Positions 7,101 through 11,418 of a stretch of 11,418 nucleotides of DNA are shown piece after piece (position 1 is the stretch's first letter; each line of letters starts with the position of its first letter). This stretch comes from Caryophanales bacterium UBA1709. Its GTDB lineage: Bacteria > Bacillota_I > Bacilli_A > RFN20 > UBA1709. The DNA is taken from positions 7,368 to 18,785 of the forward strand of contig DCJD01000020.1 of the NCBI GenBank assembly GCA_002317215.1. Direction: 5' to 3'. The position numbers and the translations under genes were made by a program. The notes below the pieces were generated by a model that saw nothing but the letters and a program-made list of their open reading frames with translations, did no database searches and was not told the DNA's origin.

Positions 7101-9557
7101 AACTAATAAAGTTCCATTAGATAATTTATAAGAATTATTAATTTTACCGCCTATATAAGTATTATATATAGTGCCCATTGCTTGATTATTATCACCATTT
7201 TGAACAGAAATATAATAAATGCCACCATCTTCTAAATCACTATTACTAGTAACTTGTTTGTATGTTTTTAAATCGCAACTATGTTGTACATCATCACCGA
7301 TAACATATGTGTCATTTGCAATTGCACAACCACAAGTTGCACAGATATGTCTTGAAACAGAAGGTGAATCACAATCTGCTTCCCAAACGATTTCTAAACT
7401 ATTTTTACTCTTCTTACAATCATGTGTATCACCATAGTATCCACCTTGATAGTTAGATACTTTCTTAACTATTTGTGCACCAATTGAATTAAATGCATCA
7501 ATATCATATTCTAAATTACTATAAGTAGATGGTGATCCACCATTAGTACCACAGCAATAGTCTGCTAACAAAGCATAGTTGCATGAATTAGTTGTCTTAT
7601 TATTAGGATCATAAGTAAATTGTGCTGATCCCCATTGTTTAACATATTCAGTTCCTTGAGAATCTCTTTGAGTAATTAAGAACTCTAGATTTTCATCTAA
7701 TGCGACTTGACTAAACTTTAAAACAGCTTCGCCATTATTATTACCTTTACCACATATATTAGATAAGAATGCTCCAGCAACAAAATCACCATTTGGAATT
7801 GCACCAAATGAACAATTTCTATATATAAACTTGCCACCAATAGTAATATTAGTAAAAGCTACAGTTCCAGAAGGAGCGCCAGTTGTAGTTTCTGGAATAT
7901 AAATATTATTACACATTAAACCAAAGTGAGTATTAACATTAGGATCTAGGAATCCTTTCATATTAATACCATTTAAGTTATTCCAAATTAAATTCTCAGT
8001 TGCTTTATCTGTTCCTGATTCAGCATTAAAGTTTAATGTTAAATCATGAATATTTGAATCATAGCTTAAACATCCTAAGAATGCATTATTAATATTTGAA
8101 ATGGTTTTAGAATTACCATCTAATTCTAATCTAATAAAATAGATTGGATCGATTTTAGCACCATTATATGTATAGTTATCATTATAGAAAGCTTTACAAT
8201 ACATCTCATCAGTACCAATAAATCCATATGTTGGAGTTGATGAATTATTAGTTGTATAGATTCCTTTACAATAACTTTCCCATCCACTTAATTCAACTTC
8301 ATTTTGTGCATTACCAGTAAACCATCTACCAGCAACACCATTTGCCCATAAGTTCCAGTTAGCAATTGGAATCCATTCTTTTGCTGATAAATCAATATCA
8401 TCAGTAATCTCAACGCTAACTAAAGGTTGGTCTTGGATAAGAGGGGACTTACCAGATTGAGTTAATGATGAAAACCACATTAATTGATCAGCTGTACCAA
8501 TATCAAAACTAGCACTAACTACTTTATAGTTTTCAATAGTTACTTTACCGCTTGCTAAAGGTAAATTATATTCTGTACTTGTTGAACAAATAGCATCTTG
8601 ATAGATAAATCCATTATTAGTAATAGCATGATTACCTGTATATCTATAAATAATACCATTATTAGTGATTTTATTATCATTTGATGCATTAGTCATATCA
8701 AGGTTATAAACTATACCTTTTTCACTAATCTCAATATTATCTGCTTTATCAGCTACTTTTAGATTAGCTACTACACCATTTTCGACATAAGTATGTTCAC
8801 TAGCTGCTTCAACAACAACTTCATTTGCTTGTCCATAGTGTTCAATATGTCCATTTGGACAATCAATTGTTAATGTACCATAGATATTAGCATCAATTTT
8901 AACATTGACATCATCATTACTTTCTAATTTAATATCTCCACTAATAGCATTACTATCTTTTGTTGCAATAATATCAACTGGATGATTTAAAACTAATGTA
9001 TCAGAAAGTTTGATATCATCAACAATAACATAGCCATTTAAACTATTGCTAGAGAAATCATCTTCACAACTAGCAACAAAATAAACATCATTAGTTGCAG
9101 TTTTGCTTGATCCAAATCTTTGATTAGTTAGTTTATTATATAATCCAACTTCACCAGTTTTGTAATCAAAGCCAAAGACATAGCCATCATTAGCACTATC
9201 TAAATTAATATTTTCAAATGCTTTCTCAAAAGTTGTAATGACATTATCTCCAACAACTTCATAATCATAGCTAATGGTATTATTACCATATTCAATAATT
9301 AATGTATGTTTACCAAGATTTGAAAAATCTAATCCACTAATCTTAGCTCCCATACTTTCAATTTCGTTTAATGTATAATCACTTCCATTAACATTAACGA
9401 TAATTCTGTTTTTTATAGTATGTTCATCTTCTGTTACATCATATTGGTCTTTTGGTAATACCCTAAAACCAATACTAATTGTGCTATCTTTACCACAACC
9501 AGTAAGCATTGTAACAGCAGCCAATACTACAAATAACTTTGTAAATACTTTCTTCAT
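4146..9557 (-). CDS. Giant cysteine-rich mosaic surface lipoprotein (1803 aa)
   Basis: The signal peptide ends in the lipobox MLTGC (Cys21). Order of regions: an Ig-like beta domain, about 30-102. A probable right-handed beta-helix, 165-345, with short repeated units such as NNGIIYRYTGNHAITNNGF. A GLUG/M26-like stretch, 350-600 (EITDDIDLSAKEWIPI, LELDGNSKTISNINNAFLG). Cys-rich knuckles at 714-761, 943-1057, 1094-1097 and 1427-1430. An OB-like segment, 1107-1200 (VVKGVVVGYAYN). A second beta domain, 1251-1378. Three related 'VTS' modules at 765-937, 1452-1600 and 1640-1799. About 38 Cys occur, many as CxxC. No LPxTG, C-terminal helix or enzyme motif is visible, so the lipid is the only anchor. 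The ATG follows AAGGGGAA by 8-9 nt and lies 24 nt after the upstream gene, so they form an operon. Adhesion or ligand binding is inferred; the function is unknown. Confidence 0.92.
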   Translation of the reverse strand: MKKVFTKLFVVLAAVTMLTGCGKDSTISIGFRVLPKDQYDVTEDEHTIKNRIIVNVNGSDYTLNEIESMGAKISGLDFSNLGKHTLIIEYGNNTISYDYEVVGDNVITTFEKAFENINLDSANDGYVFGFDYKTGEVGLYNKLTNQRFGSSKTATNDVYFVASCEDDFSSNSLNGYVIVDDIKLSDTLVLNHPVDIIATKDSNAISGDIKLESNDDVNVKIDANIYGTLTIDCPNGHIEHYGQANEVVVEAASEHTYVENGVVANLKVADKADNIEISEKGIVYNLDMTNASNDNKITNNGIIYRYTGNHAITNNGFIYQDAICSTSTEYNLPLASGKVTIENYKVVSASFDIGTADQLMWFSSLTQSGKSPLIQDQPLVSVEITDDIDLSAKEWIPIANWNLWANGVAGRWFTGNAQNEVELSGWESYCKGIYTTNNSSTPTYGFIGTDEMYCKAFYNDNYTYNGAKIDPIYFIRLELDGNSKTISNINNAFLGCLSYDSNIHDLTLNFNAESGTDKATENLIWNNLNGINMKGFLDPNVNTHFGLMCNNIYIPETTTGAPSGTVAFTNITIGGKFIYRNCSFGAIPNGDFVAGAFLSNICGKGNNNGEAVLKFSQVALDENLEFLITQRDSQGTEYVKQWGSAQFTYDPNNKTTNSCNYALLADYCCGTNGGSPSTYSNLEYDIDAFNSIGAQIVKKVSNYQGGYYGDTHDCKKSKNSLEIVWEADCDSPSVSRHICATCGCAIANDTYVIGDDVQHSCDLKTYKQVTSNSDLEDGGIYYISVQNGDNNQAMGTIYNTYIGGKINNSYKLSNGTLLVKLIKVSNDPTYALQIADANLGNGVDAKEGLYISATSGSSTLNKKTVSYESDYTKVASKFTISIDSTTHNASISSATSNDYKILGAYIDGDNVKFYVYNETGAAGSDFNAIKMYKLQDYVVPKAPTCTETGSLGYHYCSECNKYFDYSGTEITTGIIPATGHTYGEAVWTHNDDRSKYTCTIECTVCHHKETATDAPTVVGTATCTESGTMQYSCNCTIEGKEYDYSENIGETAKLGHYYIIKDSSGNVESYTREITQWPSIDGDTKVKGTLTSTCTRCGEKATDDLYLYTVKEALGMDARDTIIVVKGVVVGYAYNRSTNELLIQDKDDKDSIISLRSINSAVMTTGGLRDLNYVEIGDEIYMPCKIITVSNTTENHADIGKKALYSATKECGLQWHQTKPSVDTTKVNSDLIISTDNEPTAQLSTSIEVNEDNYETVLTKQNLYSNFYKSYKFTGTFYLNQYNATTSTYVDIRISFTKDKSKASDYKIDGRYITFQGENLKINFDNDDFAKTVFGLDNISTTVSSPTEFTGTIYCIYSGGKDDYCVFNIISLEDVINENIFTYHDNDGHAVGTMAGTKVGDLKGHTNVKTTTTVATLTTKEIYKNTCSVCGHVHADLEGDILTISGTITKGHFELVTSANQLADNDYVILVDSSDTLIYKSGQKATEGVSTEFVKDDDKIVYSKNYGVFKLIKSGTKYAFNYVDNSAKYIYATGARMGFGLGSSASSDSSLFTISFDSNNAKITNGKAYLVYGAKDASKNDIFGAVSTDTANIHIYKYVMSENAVVVRTDNSNGALAMNLYYNEISGKYYNALGVEYVQKYILTSNETAYQLNDNIIIADATRTHLLTTGNSGKTTVEVSNLGESFNVSTSSNLKYQQFILTSPTNGKSGYFKLSKAASNYFVFASSTSENEGTIAYTTDTSNVKTCSFAVSTDENGLTQINSEYGRKVQYDSSIKIVAKTSAYTDDNSLSVYILCYEAVTTQ
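4161..4640 (-). repeat. VTS-type module, copy 3 of the giant lipoprotein
   Basis: Residues about 1640-1799. It starts KYILTSNETAYQLNDNIIIA and ends SLSVYILCYEAV. It aligns by eye with copies 1 and 2 at its start (xxLTS...L.DN..I), at a central FxVST/SFAVST strand, and at a closing 'xxxxYxxxYxx' strand. It is the most diverged copy. Confidence 0.6.
4758..5204 (-). repeat. VTS-type module, copy 2 of the giant lipoprotein
   Basis: Residues about 1452-1600. It starts HFELVTSANQLADNDYVILV, has LFTISFDSNNAKITN and KAYLVYGAK in the middle, and ends NIHIYKYVM. It closely parallels copy 1 (FTISIDSTTHNASIS, YKILGAYID, IKMYKLQDY). Confidence 0.7.
5424..5807 (-). other. Second OB-like beta domain within the giant lipoprotein
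   Basis: Residues about 1251-1378: YKSYKFTGTFYLNQYNA, then YVDIRISFTKDKSKASDYKI, then EFTGTIYCIYSGGKDDYCVF. The repeated 'F.GT.Y' strands with an intervening long insertion suggest a five-stranded barrel. The fold call is inferred from the strand pattern only. Confidence 0.35.
5958..6239 (-). other. OB-fold-like domain within the giant lipoprotein
   Basis: Residues about 1107-1200: YTVKEALGMDARDTIIVVKG, VVVGYAYNRSTNELLIQDKD, then IEIGD-type 'YVEIGDEIYM'. This 'TVKEAL...VKGVVVG...LLIQD...GD.I' order is the pattern of extracellular OB-fold modules found in secreted nucleases and surface proteins of gut bacteria. No nuclease domain accompanies it here. Confidence 0.5.
6387..6731 (-). repeat. 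Tandem CxxC knuckle modules within the giant lipoprotein
   Basis: Residues about 943-1057 hold two knuckle units. The first is PTCTETGSLGYHYCSEC with ATGHTYGEAVW. The second is YTCTIECTVCHHKETATDAP with TATCTESGTMQYSCNC. This 'C-T-E-x-G ... Y-x-C-x-x-C ... GH.Y' pattern is a widespread surface repeat in gut Firmicutes. Related single units occur at 714-761, 1094-1097 and 1427-1430. Confidence 0.65.
6747..7265 (-). repeat. VTS-type module, copy 1 of the giant lipoprotein
   Basis: Residues about 765-937. It starts TYKQVTSNSDLEDGGIYYIS, has a middle FTISIDSTTHNASIS, and ends FNAIKMYKLQDY. The 'VTS..dL.dG.YyI' opening and 'Y.l' closing strand are shared with two further copies near the C-terminus. 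Confidence 0.7.
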
Positions 9558-9581
9558 ATACTTATTCCCCTTTCCATATAC

Positions 9582-10112
9582 TTAGACTAAGTAATATATA
9601 TTTTTTGTACCAATTAAATCATTAACAATATAGAAACTAACACTCATCATTCCAAGTTTCCCCCCACTCCCTGAGGTAAAGATTATTTTATAAGAAGAAT
9701 GTGTAGTTACTAATTTACTACCAAGATCTAATCTAATACTAGTCAACTCATCTTTAAGATATATTCTATCTTTTAGATCATCTTTATTAATAAATGTGAT
9801 TGCAATCTTATTAGATTCATCATTATTATCAATAAGTTGTTTAACTATATCATTGCTTAAAAACCTATAATTAACTTTAGAGGTATAAGTGATATCTTTA
9901 TTAAACTTATCATATATTTTAAGTTTATTATTAAAATCATTCTCACTTAGTCCTTGATAATACTTAATAGTATTATTAGTCCTAATCATACTATCTCCAT
10001 GTCTCCCTAATTCCATGCTAAAAGCTGCTATTAGTGATAATAGAGTGGTAATGATAGTTAGTTTTTGTATTTGATTAAACACAAAAACCCCACTAATTAG
10101 AGACTTTTTCAC
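9582..10112 (-). CDS. Single-pass exported protein of unknown function, upstream partner of giant lipoprotein
   Basis: I do not recognise a family for this 176-residue protein. It begins MKKSLISGVFVFNQIQK, then has one hydrophobic segment at about 18-35 (LTIITTLLSLIAAFSMEL). A polar, Asn/Lys/Asp-rich region of about 140 residues follows, which looks helical first (about 45-100) and beta-rich later (GSGGKLGMMSVSFYIVND). The basic N-terminus predicts Nin/Cout, so the body would be outside the membrane; a cleaved signal peptide is also possible. There is no lipobox. The start is GTG at 10112, 8 nt after AAGGGG, and in-frame MKK fits a signal-bearing start. It is separated by 24 nt from the giant lipoprotein and shares its promoter and its AAGGGG-type ribosome binding site, so the two products probably act together at the surface. 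The role is unknown. Confidence 0.75.
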   Translation of the reverse strand: MKKSLISGVFVFNQIQKLTIITTLLSLIAAFSMELGRHGDSMIRTNNTIKYYQGLSENDFNNKLKIYDKFNKDITYTSKVNYRFLSNDIVKQLIDNNDESNKIAITFINKDDLKDRIYLKDELTSIRLDLGSKLVTTHSSYKIIFTSGSGGKLGMMSVSFYIVNDLIGTKNIYYLV

Positions 10113-10162
10113 CTTTTAAACCCCTTATTTAAATTATTATAGACCAAATTAACAACACTTAT

Positions 10163-10192
10163 ATTATATAAAAATATATAATATATGGTCAA
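10163..10192 (-). promoter_or_regulatory. Promoter of the surface-protein operon, with a palindromic spacer
   Basis: On the minus strand TTGACC (10187-10192) and TATAAT (10163-10168) are 18 bp apart. The spacer and -10 carry a perfect inverted repeat: ATATTATATA (10161-10170), AAAA, TATATAATAT (10175-10184), extendable by one pair. A second TATAAT-like hexamer lies closer to the gene at about 10138-10143. Confidence 0.6.
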
Positions 10193-10218
10193 TATAAAAA
10201 GGATAATATTTTATCCTT
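10190..10218 (-). terminator. Rho-independent terminator downstream of the Fic gene
   Basis: On the minus strand AAGGATAA (10211-10218) pairs with TTATCCTT (10199-10206) around AATA and is followed by TTTATATT. It lies about 130 nt past the Fic stop and directly precedes the -35 of the next operon. Confidence 0.6.
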
Positions 10219-10345
10219 CTTATAAGAGTTAATGTATCACGACGAATAAAACCATGGGTGTATTCACAATATATATTTATTCCATTTTGTGAAGAAATAT
10301 TATTTAGTATTTCTTAAAAAGTAGCAATTGCTAATGCTTGCATCT
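10219..10345. other. Gene-free structured spacer downstream of the Fic gene
   Basis: No open frame longer than about 12 codons is present on either strand. Two inverted repeats are visible: AAGAAATA (10292-10299) with TATTTCTT (10308-10315), and TTCACAA (10263-10269) with TTGTGAA (10287-10293). The second pair brackets an AT-rich 17-nt stretch. Neither has a good U-tract on the minus strand. This could be a long structured 3' UTR, a small RNA or gene debris. Confidence 0.35.
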
Positions 10346-11317
10346 CTAGATTATTTTCCAGTAACCATAGCGCTTACCGTTTACTCTGATGATTTTATTA
10401 TTGATTTCCATAACCTTAAGAACACTTTTAATAGTTCTTAAAGAAACACCAATTTTTTTTGAGAGTTGTTCGGTAGTAATTTTTGGATTGTCTTTTATCG
10501 CTCTTAAAATTAAAGATTCCCTTGAAGCGTTGGAATTATTAAAACTAATAGTTGAAATGTGCAAGTCTCTATTTTGTAAAATGTTAGTTTCTCCTAAAAG
10601 CAGATTTCTCAAAAATTTAACCAAATAGGTTCTATCTTCAAAAATTCCTTTAGCAACATTGTTATAATTTGATCTCACTAAAGAATTTCTAAAATACCAA
10701 GAGTTTTTTGCAAATGTATCATTAGTAACATCAAACCCTAAACTTCTTAAATATTTAATAAAAAATACCGCTATTGTTCTAGTATTTCCTTCCTCAAAAA
10801 CGTGTATTTGCCATAAATTAGATATAAAAATAGCAAGGTGATTAATGATTTCATCTATTGTTAATCCATTGTAGCTAAACTTCTTTTCTAATTCAAAATC
10901 ATACTGGAGTGTCATTTCAAGCTCTCTAAAATCACCATAAGTAACGCTATCACCATCTAGAACCCATTCATTTTTTGAGAAATTGTATTTTCTCATTTCT
11001 CCAGGATTTTCTAAAAGATCATTAAAAAGTATTCTATGAATAGTTAAAAGTTGCCCAACTGTAAAAGTAAAAGAATCTTCAGAAATGATTTTAGCGATGC
11101 GAATTGAGATTTTATCTGCTTCTTCTGTCCTATCTTCAATATTAGGTTTACTTTTGTAATATGAAGAAACAATTGAATCTAGTTCTTCTAAAGAAATTTC
11201 ACCTTTAATATATCTATTTGTTTCATTCAAAAAATAAGACGAGTTCTTAAGTTGATCAACATCTTGTAAACCAATTCCAGTTTCAATAATATATTTATTA
11301 TTCATAGGTTTTTCCAT
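10346..11317 (-). CDS. Fic-family protein (putative AMP transferase) with C-terminal winged helix-turn-helix
   Basis: The protein has 323 residues from the ATG at 11317. An N-terminal helical region (about 1-65, with NETNRYIKGEISLEELD) leads into the Fic core. The active-site motif is HVFEEGNTRT at about 172-181, with catalytic His172, Glu176 as the metal ligand, and Asn178/Arg180 as phosphate binders. It deviates from the usual HPFxxGN(G/T)R by Val for Pro. The long-form family usually transfers AMP from ATP to Ser/Thr/Tyr hydroxyls. Residues about 264-323 form a winged helix (SRESLILRAIKDNPKITTEQ, then GVSLRTIKSVLKVM) expected to bind DNA. The frame extends to a GTG at 11371, but that codon lies inside the operator, upstream of the -10 box. 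The next ATG is 11305, preceded by a weak GGAAA. Several half-sites in the promoter suggest autoregulation. No antitoxin gene is adjacent in the window; whether it is a toxin or a regulator is unknown. Confidence 0.9.
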   Translation of the reverse strand: MEKPMNNKYIIETGIGLQDVDQLKNSSYFLNETNRYIKGEISLEELDSIVSSYYKSKPNIEDRTEEADKISIRIAKIISEDSFTFTVGQLLTIHRILFNDLLENPGEMRKYNFSKNEWVLDGDSVTYGDFRELEMTLQYDFELEKKFSYNGLTIDEIINHLAIFISNLWQIHVFEEGNTRTIAVFFIKYLRSLGFDVTNDTFAKNSWYFRNSLVRSNYNNVAKGIFEDRTYLVKFLRNLLLGETNILQNRDLHISTISFNNSNASRESLILRAIKDNPKITTEQLSKKIGVSLRTIKSVLKVMEINNKIIRVNGKRYGYWKII

Positions 11318-11323
11318 GTTTAT

Positions 11324-11351
11324 ATTATAATATATTATTTCCAAAGTGCAA
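11324..11351 (-). promoter_or_regulatory. Putative promoter of the Fic gene
   Basis: On the minus strand a perfect TATAAT (11324-11329) lies 16 bp from TTGCAC (11346-11351), a weak -35 that overlaps an operator half-site. The expected transcription start, about 7 nt past the -10, falls on the A of the ATG at 11317, suggesting a leaderless mRNA, or a 12-nt leader if translation begins at 11305. Confidence 0.5.
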
Positions 11352-11373
11352 TTCCAAAGTGCAATTTGCACTT
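11341..11373. promoter_or_regulatory. Triple half-site operator in the Fic promoter
   Basis: CCAAAGTGCAATT occurs twice in perfect tandem (11341-11353 and 11354-11366). The second copy joins an inverted half-site to form the perfect palindrome AAGTGCAA-T-TTGCACTT at 11357-11373. Three AAGTGCAA half-sites therefore cover the -35 region and the sequence just upstream. They are well suited to binding the wHTH domain of the Fic protein. Confidence 0.65.
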
Positions 11374-11407
11374 AAATAAAAACAGGACCAATTGTATTAA
11401 TCCTGTT
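11374..11407 (-). terminator. Rho-independent terminator of an upstream minus-strand gene
   Basis: On the minus strand AACAGGA (11401-11407) pairs with TCCTGTT (11381-11387) around a 13-nt loop, followed by TTTATTTAAG. It ends transcription from a gene outside the window and insulates the Fic promoter. Confidence 0.65.
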
Positions 11408-11418
11408 GTGCTCTAATG

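Noticed and set aside
7219..7437. Open frame of 72 codons on the plus strand
   Set aside because: It is antisense to the Cys-rich region of the giant lipoprotein; its cysteines and serines are mirrored from that frame.
4146..9557. CRISPR-like or tandem DNA repeats inside the giant gene
   Set aside because: The repeats are visible only at the protein level; no regularly spaced identical DNA repeats were seen.
10389..10628. Open frame of 79 codons on the plus strand
   Set aside because: It is antisense to the winged-helix end of the Fic gene and was considered as an antitoxin. It has no ribosome binding site and its sequence is a Leu-rich mirror of the Fic frame.
10346..11317. Fic toxin-antitoxin or phage-defence locus
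   Set aside because: No small antitoxin gene is adjacent inside the window, and the architecture is the long Fic-wHTH form. The upstream neighbour is outside the window, so it cannot be confirmed.
11318..11371. N-terminal extension of the Fic protein from a GTG at 11371
   Set aside because: The added 18 codons run through the operator repeats and the TATAAT box, so they lie upstream of the predicted transcription start.
1..11418. Mobile-element signatures (transposase, integrase, attachment sites) and tRNA or rRNA genes
   Set aside because: No transposase or integrase frame, no flanking terminal inverted repeats with target duplications, and no recognisable tRNA or rRNA sequence were found on either strand.
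1..11418. Alternative genetic code (UGA read as Trp), considered because of the Mycoplasma-like base composition
   Set aside because: All genes stay open under the standard code with TGG for Trp, and none appears broken by an in-frame TGA. However, no gene ends in TGA either, so this is consistent with, not proof of, the standard code.

Overview
The window is very AT-rich (roughly 30% G+C by eye). It reads as chromosomal DNA of a low-G+C Bacillota or Mycoplasmatota-like anaerobe, perhaps a gut Bacilli/Erysipelotrichia/RF39-type lineage. The reasons are the base composition, Gram-positive style lipoboxes, an ECF vitamin-transporter S component without its own energising genes, a MATE pump, and a very large surface lipoprotein built from modules common in gut Firmicutes. 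Six of the seven complete genes end in TAA and one in TAG. Tryptophan is read from TGG and no gene needs UGA recoding, so the standard code fits. The exact taxon cannot be fixed from this sequence.

Layout. (1) Positions 1-1103, minus: the first 367 codons of a MATE efflux transporter whose 3' end lies outside the window. (2) Positions 1113-2406, plus: a divergent vitamin B12 uptake unit made of a promoter, a cobalamin riboswitch, a possible attenuator hairpin, a DUF4430 (transcobalamin-C-terminal-like) lipoprotein, an overlapping ECF S component, and a terminator. (3) Positions 2410-4138, minus: a HAD phosphatase and a two-pass membrane protein with a C-terminal zinc ribbon, each with its own terminator. 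(4) Positions 4146-10192, minus: a two-gene unit with a 176-residue single-pass exported protein of unknown function followed by an 1803-residue cysteine-rich mosaic lipoprotein. (5) Positions 10346-11407, minus: a Fic-family protein fused to a winged helix-turn-helix. It lies behind a promoter carrying three copies of an AAGTGCAA half-site, just after a terminator from an upstream gene.

How the parts work together. The best-supported system is the B12 unit. When cobalamin is scarce, the riboswitch should allow expression of a membrane-tethered candidate B12-capture protein together with the membrane S component, which would use the shared ECF energising module encoded elsewhere. ECF transporters normally have no extracytoplasmic capture protein, so this pairing is the most interesting biological proposal here. 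The giant lipoprotein and its small upstream partner look like a surface adhesion or binding unit. The Fic-wHTH gene looks self-regulated.

Two genes (MATE and Fic) have consensus -10 boxes so close to their start codons that their transcripts may be leaderless. All other minus-strand genes have clear Shine-Dalgarno sequences.
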